A stretch of 49,921 nucleotides of DNA from Malikia spinosa. Lineage in GTDB: Bacteria > Pseudomonadota > Gammaproteobacteria > Burkholderiales > Burkholderiaceae_C. The stretch's first letter is position 1. The number at the start of each line of letters is the position of its first letter. A program made the translations under genes and the position numbers. Below, piece after piece: positions 7,171 to 16,371 of this stretch. Where the stretch lies: the NCBI RefSeq assembly GCF_002980625.1, contig NZ_PVLR01000057.1, forward strand, positions 1 to 49,921, in the 5' to 3' direction. The notes beneath the pieces were generated by a model. That model was not told the DNA's origin, made no database searches, and saw nothing but the letters and a program-made list of their open reading frames with translations.

Positions 7171-8421
7171 GTGCAAGTTCTGAGTTCCAAGACCAATGAT
7201 GAGTGGCTGACAGCCGTACCGCAACTTCCGCCCATCCCTAGGGCCGCACAACCGGCTGCACCGGCTCCTGAAGACCCTGCTAAGGCGGAAGCCAAGCGCT
7301 CGCTGTCCGACGTCATGCGCTGCAGTAACCTCGTCGTGCTGGCCGGCTTGGGCACATCGCTTTGTGTGCAGCCGGCCGTCGCCAACGGCCCGAAGGCGCC
7401 AACCATGTGGGACCTCTGGCAGCAGATTGGCGCGCGGCAAGACGCGGCTGCTGCTGCGGTAAATCCGATCGGCCCGAACTTCCAGCAGCTCCTTACTTTG
7501 GTAGGGCATCCTGCCGCTAAGACCGACATCGAGGCACTGATGTCGCGCTGCCGCCTCGCCGAATCGTTCCTGACCGGCGCCCAGAAGGATGAAGTGACGA
7601 AGTTTGTCGCCCTTGCTGAGGCGCACATCATGGCCGCCACCAACTTCCTGGCGCACAACCACCCGTTGCCAGTCCACGCCGAATTCCTACGGCGCGCAGC
7701 ACGTCGCCCGCAGCGCAAGTCGCGCATGAAGGTGTTCACAACCAACTACGACCGTTGCTATGAAGAGGCCGGCCGCCAGGGCCGCTACGTCGTGGTGGAC
7801 GGCTTCTCGCACACGGTCCCGCCGACTTTCGATGCAATCCACTTCAGCTACGAGACGGTGCGCCGCCTCGGCGACACCGAGTCTTTCGAACCGATTCCGA
7901 ATTGCTTCCACCTTTACAAGCTCCACGGGTCCGTGGATTGGCAGCGGCAGGAGCCCTCAGGCGAAATCATGAAGTGGACGGCAGGTGGCAAGCCGGTATT
8001 GATTTACCCGCGGAACTCGAAGTACGAGTTGGCGTTTGAGCAGCCTTATCTCGAGATGATTGGGGCGTTCCAGACCGCGGTGCGCGAGCCGGATACCGGG
8101 CTGCTCGTCGTGGGCTTCGGCTTCAACGACAACCATCTGGCCGAGCCCATCATGTCCGCCATCCGTTCCAACTTGTCCATGAAGATCGTGGTGGTGAGCC
8201 CAGGCCTAGCACCCTGGAACAACGGAGAGGCCAATGGGCCTGGCGAGTGCGAGAACAACAAGTATTTGGGCCAGTTGAAGAGCCTCGCCGCCGCCGGCGA
8301 CGCACGGATCACGCTGCTCAACTGCGGATTCGAGCAAATGGTGCCTTTCGTGCCTGACCTCGCAGCCGAAACCGACCTCGAGCGGCACGTTGCTCGACTA
8401 CGCAATATCGGTGCGGTATGA
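7171..8421 (+). CDS. SIR2-domain NADase, SIR2-HerA (Nezha-type) defence
   Basis: A SIR2-family protein of 416 residues. The nucleotide-binding region shows LVVLAGLGTSLCV near residue 55, then TTNYDRCYEE, KLHGSVDW and LVVGFGFNDNHL, the usual order of SIR2_2 proteins that hydrolyse NAD in phage defence. GTG 7171 is chosen because GGGAGG lies 7 nt upstream; an upstream TTG (7153) has no such site. Its stop overlaps the ATG of the HerA-like ATPase (ATGA), so the two are translated together. SIR2-HerA pairs are an established antiphage system in which the two proteins form a large complex and deplete NAD+. The first gene of the left-arm cargo. Confidence 0.85.
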   Translation: MQVLSSKTNDEWLTAVPQLPPIPRAAQPAAPAPEDPAKAEAKRSLSDVMRCSNLVVLAGLGTSLCVQPAVANGPKAPTMWDLWQQIGARQDAAAAAVNPIGPNFQQLLTLVGHPAAKTDIEALMSRCRLAESFLTGAQKDEVTKFVALAEAHIMAATNFLAHNHPLPVHAEFLRRAARRPQRKSRMKVFTTNYDRCYEEAGRQGRYVVVDGFSHTVPPTFDAIHFSYETVRRLGDTESFEPIPNCFHLYKLHGSVDWQRQEPSGEIMKWTAGGKPVLIYPRNSKYELAFEQPYLEMIGAFQTAVREPDTGLLVVGFGFNDNHLAEPIMSAIRSNLSMKIVVVSPGLAPWNNGEANGPGECENNKYLGQLKSLAAAGDARITLLNCGFEQMVPFVPDLAAETDLERHVARLRNIGAV

Positions 8422-10118
8422 GCGGGCTCGTCGTCTCTCCATTCGATAGGCAGCGCTACGTCGGCTCCGTCTGTACGGTTCGGCCGGCGACGGTCGAGGT
8501 CAACTTGCCGTTCGCTCCGCGTCCAGGCAGCACCCACGTGGCCGGTTACCAACTGCAGCGAGGTCAGGTCGGGGAGTTCGTCGTTATAGAGGGTGAAGAG
8601 CACGCAGTGCTTGGCCGCCTGATCGAGACTAGGCTTCCGGAGCGTGACCGCTTGACCGTCGAACCGACGCATGAGCGAGACGCACAACCCAACCCTGTGG
8701 GCATTGTCCAACTCCTGACGGCTGTTGACCTTGAGACCGGCACCTCGTTGCGGGGCGTACCTGTCTCGCCGCGCATCGGCCAGCACGTGTTTTCGGCCCA
8801 TCCATTGGTCGTGAAGCAGGTCGTCGAGGCGGGCACAACGCCGGAAGCTCAGCGCATCAACCTTGCCAGGTTTCCGCATGCCCGGGACACCGTGGTATCG
8901 CTCTCACCAAGTCAACTGTTGGGCCGGCACTGTGCAGTGCTTGGGGCCACAGGCGGTGGCAAGAGCTGGACGCTAGCCCTTCTCGTAGAGGAAATTGTTC
9001 GGCTTGGCGGCAAGGCGATCCTTTTCGATGCGACAGGCGAGTTTCAAACACAGGTCCACCCTGGTATCACGCATGTGCATCTCGGTGGCCGCAAGGTCGA
9101 CCAGAACGACCCGCGGCGCTTCCTGAGCTTCCCGTACTGGGAATTGACGGAGTCTGACCTGTTCGTCTTGTTGCGCCCGAGCCCCGGCGTGCAGGCGCCG
9201 AAGCTCAAGGAAGCACTGCGGAGCCTAAAGATCGCGCAGGTGATTCAGGGCATGGCGGTGAACGGCCTGATTCGCAAGTCTGGAATGCCGCGATACCCGT
9301 TCGAGGCGGCTTGTGTGCAGCACGGGCTGGCGCTGAGGCGGCCGGGCACGTACTTCGATATCGGACAGCTCTCTAGCCAGATTTGGGAGGAATGCGTCTA
9401 CCCCTCCGGCTTTCAGGCTCAGGCGGCAAATTGGGGTGCACCGAATCCAAACGAACAGTCCGCCTGCGCGACGCTCATGTCTCGGATCGAGAGCGAGCTT
9501 GCCTCGCCCAACCTGGAGTGCTTGTTCGCACCGGCGGGCTTGGAACCACTACCGGGCGTTGTCGAAGCATTCCTGGCTGACCCCGCGCAGCGTGTGCTGC
9601 GCATAAGCCTGGAATTCCTTTCCTTCGAGCACAACGCCCGAGAGGTGGTCGCCAACGCGGTCGGGCGTTATCTACTTGGCCTGGCGCGTCAGGGCCGCTT
9701 CTTGGCAAATCCAGTGGTGGCGCTGCTCGATGAAGCGCACCAGTTCCTCGACAAGTCGGTCGGCGATGAATTCTCCAGGACGGATTTGGACGCCTTCGGG
9801 TTGATCGCCAAGGAAGGTCGGAAGTATTCGCTGACCTGCGTGCTGGCCACCCAGCGGCCACGCGACATCCCCGAGGATGTGCTGAGCCAGATGGGCATGT
9901 TCATCGTCCACAGGCTCATCAACGAGCGGGATCGGAACGTAGTCGAGAAGGCCTGTGGCGACCTGGATGCGTCTGCTGCGACATTCCTGCCGATCCTTGG
10001 CCAGGGCGAAGCCGTGGTGGTCGGCGTGAGCTCGCCGATGCCGCTGCCTGTCGCCATCAATCGACCCCAGCGGCCGCCTTCCTCAAGGTCTGCAGACTAC
10101 GAAAACCTGTGGGGCTAG
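8418..10118 (+). CDS. HerA-like hexameric ATPase (DUF87), partner of SIR2
   Basis: A 566-residue HerA/FtsK-type DNA-pumping ATPase. It has an N-terminal beta-barrel (HAS-barrel-like) region, Walker A GATGGGKSW near residue 177, Walker B VVALLDEAHQFL near residue 435, and the following sensor-like LATQRPRDIPEDVLSQ and Arg-rich HRLINERDRN blocks. In archaea HerA works with NurA in end resection; beside SIR2 it is the second subunit of the antiphage complex. It overlaps the SIR2 gene by 4 bp and is followed after 4 bp by a HEPN-like gene, so all three are probably one operon. Confidence 0.88.
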   Translation: MSGLVVSPFDRQRYVGSVCTVRPATVEVNLPFAPRPGSTHVAGYQLQRGQVGEFVVIEGEEHAVLGRLIETRLPERDRLTVEPTHERDAQPNPVGIVQLLTAVDLETGTSLRGVPVSPRIGQHVFSAHPLVVKQVVEAGTTPEAQRINLARFPHARDTVVSLSPSQLLGRHCAVLGATGGGKSWTLALLVEEIVRLGGKAILFDATGEFQTQVHPGITHVHLGGRKVDQNDPRRFLSFPYWELTESDLFVLLRPSPGVQAPKLKEALRSLKIAQVIQGMAVNGLIRKSGMPRYPFEAACVQHGLALRRPGTYFDIGQLSSQIWEECVYPSGFQAQAANWGAPNPNEQSACATLMSRIESELASPNLECLFAPAGLEPLPGVVEAFLADPAQRVLRISLEFLSFEHNAREVVANAVGRYLLGLARQGRFLANPVVALLDEAHQFLDKSVGDEFSRTDLDAFGLIAKEGRKYSLTCVLATQRPRDIPEDVLSQMGMFIVHRLINERDRNVVEKACGDLDASAATFLPILGQGEAVVVGVSSPMPLPVAINRPQRPPSSRSADYENLWG

Positions 10119-10122
10119 GCAC

Positions 10123-10809
10123 ATGGCCAAATCCACCGACACGAAGCGCTTCGCCGTACTGGGACACCAGCGCGTGAGTCGATACGAACTCGAGGACATG
10201 CGTGCCAATGCTCGTCTGGCGACGGCGCTCATGACCGCGGAGTCGGAGAAGCACACCGCGCACGTGCACAGCGTCGTTGAGCGGATGTCACCGGCTGAAC
10301 AAGAGGCCTACTTCGACAACAATTACGACACCCATGAGCTCATGCTGCGCCGCTTCCCGAATCAGCAGCAGCAAAGCCTGGTGGTTTTGACGTATACCGT
10401 CGTTGAGACCCGGCTCATTGCCATCGCGCGATCCATGCTGAGGGACGCGCAACCCGGACTTGAGCTGAAGGACTTGGCGGGAGACTCCCCGTTCAGGAAA
10501 GCTCGCATTGTCATCACCAAGATCGCCGGCCTAGACATTGAACAGAAACTTTGGGATGGGGTCGAGGCATATCGGCTCGTCCGAAACGCCATCGTGCACA
10601 ACGCCGGTGAATTTCCATCCTCGCCACCTCAGTTGGTCCAGCGCCTGCTGGACCAGTACCCGGACGACATCCAATACAGCGATGGCAGTGGCTTGGTGGT
10701 GAAGCCGGCGCTGATCGTGACCTTCGCGGCTGCCTGCGAGGATCTGCTGGAAGCAGTTTTCGCCAAGTGGCTCGCCTTGGAAGAGAGCAGAACAGGCCCT
10801 AGCGTTTAA
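10123..10809 (+). CDS. HEPN-like protein, third gene of SIR2-HerA operon
   Basis: A 228-residue mostly helical protein. Its strongest signal is RNAIVH at residues 154-159, which fits the HEPN signature R-x4-6-H preceded by a hydrophobic helix (VEAYRLV) and followed by a further helix. HEPN proteins are often metal-independent ribonucleases in defence systems, though many act as non-catalytic partners. It starts 4 bp after the HerA stop and so is very likely cotranscribed with SIR2-HerA. This third member is not part of the minimal two-gene system as I know it. The HEPN call rests on the motif and helical pattern, and nuclease activity is an inference. Confidence 0.6.
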   Translation: MAKSTDTKRFAVLGHQRVSRYELEDMRANARLATALMTAESEKHTAHVHSVVERMSPAEQEAYFDNNYDTHELMLRRFPNQQQQSLVVLTYTVVETRLIAIARSMLRDAQPGLELKDLAGDSPFRKARIVITKIAGLDIEQKLWDGVEAYRLVRNAIVHNAGEFPSSPPQLVQRLLDQYPDDIQYSDGSGLVVKPALIVTFAAACEDLLEAVFAKWLALEESRTGPSV

Positions 10810-10855
10810 CGAGCGTGACATTGCGGCTCGGGCGATGTGGCCGCGAGACGAATGT

Positions 10856-10907
10856 AAGATATTGATCTTATTGGATTTCGAGTCAGACTCTGCGAAAAAA
10901 CAGACTC
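10856..10907. promoter_or_regulatory. Small inverted and direct repeats before the PD-(D/E)XK gene
   Basis: AAGAT-attg-ATCTT (10856-10869) and the palindrome GAGTCAGACTC (10880-10890) are followed by a second CAGACTC (10901-10907), all in an AT-rich intergenic stretch 60-110 bp before the next gene. This looks like an operator region, but no regulator is assigned. Confidence 0.35.
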
Positions 10908-10966
10908 AAAGGATAATATAGGTTTGTGTTATAAATAGCGCTGTGTGACATCCTGGGGGCGGACAC

Positions 10967-12607
10967 ATGAGCGTCGAGATTGCAGCTCTATTGGCGGCGG
11001 ACGGCCCGATGACCAGCGGCGTCCTCGCCACGGCATTGGCAGCCAACCTGAGTATTACCCCTGCTGCCGCGCGGAAGCGGATCGAGCGACGCGCGCTTCC
11101 GGTCCGCGCGGTGAAACTGGTTCTGCATCGTGGCGCCCAGTTCTTGTACCTCGAGAGCCAATACGGCAGCCCGAAGTTCTGGGATCGCCTGGCCGAGGCC
11201 CTGATGGAAGGAAACGGGGCGTACGCCCGCGCCATCAGGGCGCTGACTGCCCGAGGCGGGATCATTCCTACCAGCCACTTCGCAGCCGCTGCAGGGACAT
11301 CCAGTGGCCAGCGCCAGATTCCTGGTGACGAGGTGGTCAAGCGGCTCGTGGATGCCGAGTTGCTGCAAATCGTGGAGATGCCCGGGCTCGGGCCGTGCGT
11401 CGCGTTTGCCCGTGGCGAGCCCTACCTTGATGACCGCTTTCCCGAGGTGCGTGCACGACTCATCGCCGAGAGGGTGCTGCTGCAGTCCATCCAAGAATGG
11501 GCGGCCAAGCTCGGCTTCGGCAGCTTCCACTCTTTCAAGCTGCGGGCGTCGGAGACCGACAGTGCCCCGGCGGTCGGACAGTTCATCTGGGATTTGTCTG
11601 CGCCCTCCTTCCTGGGCCCGCTTGCCAACTGGTCCGACCCGGGAAAGCCAAAGCCAGGCTTCTTGGTGGTCGACGTGCTCTTGACTGAGGTGGTAGGCGT
11701 GGCTGACATCAGCCCGTTTCTCTACAAATGCACCTCGCTGCGGCAATTACGCAGTGTGGGCCGCTGCATGCAGTTTTTCGTCGCCAACCGCTATTCACAG
11801 GAAGCGTTGAACCAAATCCGACGGGCCGGCATCGTGCCTGCCACGCCTGAAGCGTTGTTCGGCACCGAGGTCGCGAAGGCACTCCTGACGTTGCTGCAGA
11901 CGCTCAGCGAAGCAGCGGACAAGGCCATCGACCCACTCTTGTTCAGCGAGTTGTTTGAGCGGTTGGGCAAGGCAGAGGGCGCGGTTGGCACGCTGCGCGG
12001 CGCGCTGTTCGAGTACGTCGTGGCCGATGTCGTCCGGCAAACCGAACCGCCGGCCGATATCACGATGAACAGGATTTACCGGGAGGGTGGCAAGGACGTG
12101 GCTGAGGTCGATGTCCTACTCATCCTCAAGAACCGCTACGCCCGCTTCATCGAGTGCAAGGGCATCCTGCCGGGCAATCTGCTCAGCGACGAAGAAGTCG
12201 AAAAGTGGCTGAACAAGCGCATTCCGGTAGTGCTCGCGCAGACCCGCAAGGACAACGTCCTGTCGAAGCTTGAGCATTGGTTCGAGCTATGGGTGACCGG
12301 CGAGCTGACTGCAGAGGCCAAAGGCATGATTGCGGCCGCCCAGGCTCGAGCAGCACTGAGGGGCTACTCCATCCGCGTGTTCTACGCCGCCGACATCGAC
12401 CATCAGGTCAGCCTGGTCGGGGACCCGTCCCTGCGCAAGGTGGTTTACCAGCATTTCCTCCACGCGCCGATGGCTTTTCCGGACGCGGATATCAACCCGC
12501 TCAGCAAACGAAGCATTCCGCAGAGCCCGTTCGACTTCGCCGATGTAAGCACCGAGGCTGCAGTCACATCGCCCGCAAAAACCCGGCCTGCTCTGCCGAC
12601 GCGTTGA
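10967..12607 (+). CDS. Winged-helix protein with PD-(D/E)XK nuclease domain
   Basis: A 546-residue protein of no named family that I recognise. Residues 1-150 look like tandem winged helices (an N-terminal helical segment with TPAAARKRIERRALP, then AIRALTARGGIIPTSHFAAAAG). The C-terminal part has a restriction-endonuclease core: D382 in AEVDVLLIL and E396-x-K398 in FIECKG, preceded by a conserved-looking helix FEYVVADVVRQ. This is the usual D-(E/Q)xK arrangement of Mrr/Holliday-junction-type nucleases. It stands alone, about 160 bp after the HEPN gene, with repeats in its own upstream region. A sequence-specific DNA-cleaving defence protein is plausible. The nuclease call is fairly firm; the function is inferred. 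Confidence 0.6.
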   Translation: MSVEIAALLAADGPMTSGVLATALAANLSITPAAARKRIERRALPVRAVKLVLHRGAQFLYLESQYGSPKFWDRLAEALMEGNGAYARAIRALTARGGIIPTSHFAAAAGTSSGQRQIPGDEVVKRLVDAELLQIVEMPGLGPCVAFARGEPYLDDRFPEVRARLIAERVLLQSIQEWAAKLGFGSFHSFKLRASETDSAPAVGQFIWDLSAPSFLGPLANWSDPGKPKPGFLVVDVLLTEVVGVADISPFLYKCTSLRQLRSVGRCMQFFVANRYSQEALNQIRRAGIVPATPEALFGTEVAKALLTLLQTLSEAADKAIDPLLFSELFERLGKAEGAVGTLRGALFEYVVADVVRQTEPPADITMNRIYREGGKDVAEVDVLLILKNRYARFIECKGILPGNLLSDEEVEKWLNKRIPVVLAQTRKDNVLSKLEHWFELWVTGELTAEAKGMIAAAQARAALRGYSIRVFYAADIDHQVSLVGDPSLRKVVYQHFLHAPMAFPDADINPLSKRSIPQSPFDFADVSTEAAVTSPAKTRPALPTR

Positions 12608-12751
12608 CGAGCTCACGAGTAATCGAGAGCTCCCGTAAGTCACTTGTGGCCCCTCAGATGCCGGACCGGCCGCGCCAGCATGAGGTGCTGAAGAGGGCAG
12701 CCTTGGAGACATGATCGGTGCTTACCGCGATCTAAAGAGGCGCCTCAGCCC
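12608..12751. other. Short non-coding segment before IS66
   Basis: No gene is supported. A short frame from ATG 12711 (MIGAYRDLKRRLSP) runs into the IS66 insertion; across the insertion it would stop after about ten more codons, so it is not a convincing interrupted gene. Confidence 0.3.
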
Positions 12752-12759
12752 CCAAGAAC
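12752..12759. repeat. IS66 target-site duplication, left copy
   Basis: CCAAGAAC, identical to 15262-15269 on the other side of the element. Eight bp is the duplication length typical of IS66. Confidence 0.95.
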
Positions 12760-12813
12760 GTAAGCGTCTGGCGAACGCCATACTTGACCGCCAGCGCGGC
12801 ATGAGCTTGACGC

Positions 12814-14364
12814 TCAGGCGCAGGCGTCGCTGGCGGCCTGCCAGCGGTGCGGCAACAGTTCCTCGATCTGGCTGGCCTTGTGCGTGGGCAGCCGGGTCAA
12901 CACATCCTTGAGGTAGGCATACGGGTCGTGCCCGTTCATGCGTGCCGACTGGATCAGGCTCATGATGGTGGCCGCGCGCTGGCCGGCCCTGAGTGAGCCG
13001 GCAAAGAGCCAGTTGTTGCGCCCGAGCGCAATCGGCCGAATCTGGTTCTCGATCCAGTTGTTGTCCGCAGGCAGTTGCGCATCGTCGACGAAGCGCGTCA
13101 GCGCAGACCATCGGTTGAGGCTGTAGTCCAGCGCCTTGGCGGTGGCCGAGTTGCCCGGCACCTTCTGACGTTGCAGTGTCATCCACTCGTGCAGAACGTC
13201 GAGCACGGGGCGGGTCTGCTGCTGTCGTACCGTCTTTCTTTCCTCGGTCTCCAGGTCCTTGACCAGGCGCTCGATCTCATAAATCTTGCCGAACTGCTCA
13301 AGCGCGAATTCGGCGATCTGGCTTTTGTTGGCCACGTGCAGGTCGAAGAACTTGCGCCGCGCGTGTGCCAGGCAGCCCGCCTCGATGATTCGGCCTGACT
13401 TGAACCCTTCCTTGTAGCCGGAATAGTCATCGCACACCAGGGTACCTTGCCAGTCGCCGAGGAACTCGCGCGCATGCACGCCAGCACGCGACTCGCAGAA
13501 GTCGTAGACGACAGCCTTGAGGTCTTCGAAGGCGCCGGCAGCGTAGGCCCACAGATAGGCACGATGCGTCTTTCCGTTGCCGGGCTTGAGCATCTGCACC
13601 GGCGTCTCGTCGGCGTGCAGTACGCCATGGCTGAGGATGACGGCCTTGAGGGCATCGACCAGCGGCTGCAGCCGCACGCCGCAGGTGCCCACCCACTGCG
13701 CCAGGGTCGAGCGCGGGATTGCAAAGCCGGCGCGTCCAAAGATAGGCTCAAGCCGATACAGCGGCTGGTGGTCGGCGTACTTGGCCACCATCACATGGGC
13801 CAGCAGGCCCGCCGTCGGAATCCCCTTGTCGATCACATGCGGCTCGACCGGCGCCTGCACCATCGTCTCGCACTGCGCGCAGGCCCACTTGCCACGGATG
13901 TGGCGCTCGACCGTGAACACACCCGGGACGTAGTCGAGCTTCTCGCTGACGTCCTCGCCGATGCGTTTCATCTGGCAGCCGCAGGCGCAAGTGGTGGAGT
14001 CGGGTTCGTGACGGATCTCGTGTCGCGGCAGGTGAGCCGGCAGCGGCTGGCGTTTGGGTTGCTGCTTGGCCTGTCCCCTGTCGGCCACAGGAGGGGCGAG
14101 CTGCTCAAGCTCCTCGGCCACGGCCTGCAGGTCGGCATCGAGCGACTCCTCGAGCAGGCTACGCTGCTCGGGACTGAAACGCTCGGACTGGGCGGCGAAT
14201 TTGAGCCGCTTGAGCACGGCATTCTCGTGCGTGAGCTTGTCGATGACCGCCTGCTTGTGGCGCAGGTCTCCCCTGGCGTGCTCCAGGTCGCCCATGAGCC
14301 GGCCGAGCATCTCGCGCAGCTGCTCGGCGCTGAGTTCGGACAGGGACTCGGGGGCCAGGATCAT
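12814..14364 (-). CDS. tnpC: IS66 transposase TnpC
   Basis: The 516-residue DDE transposase of IS66. It has an N-terminal coiled-coil helix region (EQLREMLGRL...), the zinc-binding motif with C-C near residue 126-131 (CACGCQMKRIGEDVSEKLDYVPG), then the RNase H-fold core (HADETPVQML, LVCDDYSGYKEGF, GCLAHARRKFFD, and the later NNWIENQIRPIALGRNNWLF with the catalytic Glu). The length matches the family. Its start lies about 80 bp after tnpB. Confidence 0.95.
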   Translation of the reverse strand: MILAPESLSELSAEQLREMLGRLMGDLEHARGDLRHKQAVIDKLTHENAVLKRLKFAAQSERFSPEQRSLLEESLDADLQAVAEELEQLAPPVADRGQAKQQPKRQPLPAHLPRHEIRHEPDSTTCACGCQMKRIGEDVSEKLDYVPGVFTVERHIRGKWACAQCETMVQAPVEPHVIDKGIPTAGLLAHVMVAKYADHQPLYRLEPIFGRAGFAIPRSTLAQWVGTCGVRLQPLVDALKAVILSHGVLHADETPVQMLKPGNGKTHRAYLWAYAAGAFEDLKAVVYDFCESRAGVHAREFLGDWQGTLVCDDYSGYKEGFKSGRIIEAGCLAHARRKFFDLHVANKSQIAEFALEQFGKIYEIERLVKDLETEERKTVRQQQTRPVLDVLHEWMTLQRQKVPGNSATAKALDYSLNRWSALTRFVDDAQLPADNNWIENQIRPIALGRNNWLFAGSLRAGQRAATIMSLIQSARMNGHDPYAYLKDVLTRLPTHKASQIEELLPHRWQAASDACA

Positions 14365-14445
14365 GAACCCAAGTGTGCCCGCTCGCCAGCATGGCAGCCA
14401 TCGGCATATCCCCCGATTGCCAGACGGTGCTGGAGCCGTGACGGT

Positions 14446-14778
14446 TCAGATCACGCTGATGACACCGGCCTCGCCCACGCGCTGCCAGGGCAGGCCCAGC
14501 ACGAGTGCATCGAGCTGGGTCCGACACAGTCCGGCGTTGGGCTGGCCAGCGGCCGGCCAGATGAACTTGCCCTGGTGCAGCCGGCGCGCGGCCAGCCAGA
14601 TGCCGATGCCGTCGTGCACCAGCACCTTCAGGCGGTTGGCGCGCTTGTTGGCGAACAGGTAGGCATGGTGCGGCTGCGCCGCACCGAAGACCGCCACCAC
14701 CCGAGCCAGCGCGGAGTCGGTGCCGGCTCGCATGTCCAGTGGCTCGCTGGCCAGCCAGACTGCGTCGACTCGGATCAC
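14446..14778 (-). CDS. tnpB: IS66 accessory protein TnpB
   Basis: The 110-residue IS66 Orf2 protein, required for transposition of some IS66 elements. The sequence has the family blocks AVWLASEPLDMRAGTDSALARVV, HHAYLFANKRANRLKVLVHDG, IGIWLAARRLHQGKF and ALVLGLPWQR. GTG 14778 (V-IRVDAVWL) is preferred to the upstream ATG at 14832 because it matches the family start and overlaps the tnpA stop as GTGA. Confidence 0.92.
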   Translation of the reverse strand: MIRVDAVWLASEPLDMRAGTDSALARVVAVFGAAQPHHAYLFANKRANRLKVLVHDGIGIWLAARRLHQGKFIWPAAGQPNAGLCRTQLDALVLGLPWQRVGEAGVISVI

Positions 14779-15182
14779 CGCAGCCACTCCCGCAGCCAGG
14801 TCACGCATTGCTCTGCAGCACTCGTGGGCCATGTCATCTTGATCGAGACACCAGCGGGCGTGCTCAGGTCAATTTGAATTCCCACTGGCGCGGCAGACGG
14901 AGCAGGCAACGCCAGCGGCACGAAAGCCGGTGCTGACGGTAGCGAATGATCGGGTACCGATAGGAATCGGGATCGCGCGCGATCTGCCGATGTTGGCAGG
15001 GAGGGCGTTTGCGCATTGATGACCCACTTGCGCACCATGTTGGCGTTGAGTCCGTTGGCCAGGGCAACGGCGGCAATCGAGACGCCGGGTTGCAGGCAGG
15101 CCTGGATGACAGAGGCCCGGAACTCGGGTGAATGGCGCCGGCGCTGGCGGCCGGCTGGGGGGTGGGCGATGTTGGTGTCCAT
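14775..15182 (-). CDS. tnpA: IS66 accessory protein TnpA (HTH)
   Basis: The 135-residue IS66 Orf1 protein with an N-terminal HTH of the transposase type: RRHSPEFRASVIQACLQPG, then SIAAVALANGLNANMVRKWV. The C-terminal part is Pro/Ala-rich linker and a short VGIQIDLSTPAGVSIKMTWP strand region typical of the family. It overlaps tnpB by 4 bp. Relics of two other TnpA copies lie at 35300-35770. Confidence 0.92.
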   Translation of the reverse strand: MDTNIAHPPAGRQRRRHSPEFRASVIQACLQPGVSIAAVALANGLNANMVRKWVINAQTPSLPTSADRARSRFLSVPDHSLPSAPAFVPLALPAPSAAPVGIQIDLSTPAGVSIKMTWPTSAAEQCVTWLREWLR

Positions 15183-15261
15183 GTGTCCGCGTAAAGGTTG
15201 GCGGACACAAGCATCCTTCAGGGCAAGGCTGCTTTCAAGGTGGGGTTCGCCGGACGGATAC

Positions 15262-15269
15262 CCAAGAAC
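15262..15269. repeat. IS66 target-site duplication, right copy
   Basis: CCAAGAAC, the second copy of the 8-bp duplication. Confidence 0.95.
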
Positions 15270-16371
15270 CAGTCGTGGCCCTGATCCAACTTGACAGTTC
15301 CGGTCGGACCCTCATCGATGGGCCTGTACGGCATCGAAATGCAGCTCTGCGCAGAAGACGTCTACCTCGTGATGTCACCCGATGGCTAGATAGCTGCCGG
15401 TCGCCAGACCTGACTTGACTGGCTGCAACCAGCCTGAAGCAGTCCGTTGGGTTCACTAGACGCAAGAGTTGGACATGCGCGGGCCGGGGTCTCTTGTGCA
15501 TCAGGATGACCCACTTGGTGCGCTAAACATCCGATGCGTCCGACGGCGGGCATCCTCACCCATGCTCTGGAGCACAGTCCCCGAGATGAAGCCAAAGCTC
15601 AGGCCATCGCACCAGCGCTACAAGTCGCACCGGAAAACCCGTGGTTTCTATCAGCGCACCAGGCCTTACTGCTCCACGACGCCATGTGTCTGACTCGTAG
15701 GCCTTCATACGGACACCCGCCAGGCTATTGGCATTTTGTATTGAACATGCCCCTCGACCTGAGCTATACAAATTGCAGCCGACATGTTGAAGGCCGGCTG
15801 CCGCGCAGTCGGACGGGGTGTGATAACGGCAGCGACTGCGGGAGAACTGGGACTGCGGGATAGTTTTGAGAACCCAGACAGGGCGGCGAAGCCAGCACCC
15901 TGAAAACGATAAGGCTGGCGAGTGATGCGGCTCCGGGGTGCACATGCACAACGACGACGATCTAAAGGCACTGTGCTGACCTTCGGCACAGGATGGCTGA
16001 GCTCGCCCACCAGGATGCACACCAGCACTACCGAGGGAAGGAAACCCAAGCAGCGCCTCAAGCCTGGGGGTCATCAAAGGGGAATATCCCAGTAGAAGAC
16101 GCCATACGAGAGGATCTCCTCCGGATATTCCAAGGGATGCTCACCAAGATCACGACCAGGGACTGTTCAGGGAAGGACTCCGGGCCTATGATTCAAGGGC
16201 GTTTACCGCATTGAGCATGCCCTCGCCTCCTCACACTGAGGCAGGTGCCCCTTTTTATGAAGGGGTACGTGTATGCGACGTCGTGCTGTGTTGTCGAGTT
16301 CAGGCAGGCCGCCACTAGAGGTGAGCGGTGTGATCGCTTGGCGTGGCCATCCGGCGTCATGCCCAGCCCTT
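15270..16371. other. 1.1 kb without recognisable gene
   Basis: Several short frames on both strands overlap, none with a family signature or a convincing start. A small inverted repeat CCCCTT/AAGGGG occurs at 16248-16265. The stretch may be decayed cargo, but nothing specific can be named. Confidence 0.4.

Larger units (their letters stand above)
12760..15261 (-). mobile_element. IS66-family insertion sequence, complete
   Basis: A 2502-bp element bounded by imperfect inverted repeats: GTAAGCGTCTGGCGAACGCC on the left and, read inward, GTATCCGTCCGGCGAACCCC on the right (about 17 of 21 match). It is flanked by a perfect 8-bp duplication CCAAGAAC. It encodes TnpA, TnpB and TnpC on the minus strand in the canonical order with no visible frameshift, so it may be active. 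It lies inside the Tn7-like element's left arm. Confidence 0.95.

Noticed and set aside
12711-12911. A gene interrupted by IS66 starting MIGAYRDLKRRLSP
   Set aside because: Rejoining the flanks after removing the IS gives a stop within a few codons, so no longer protein is restored.
15270-16371. Several 60-190 codon frames in the gap between IS66 and the DUF6471 gene
   Set aside because: They overlap on both strands, lack ribosome sites and show no family motif.
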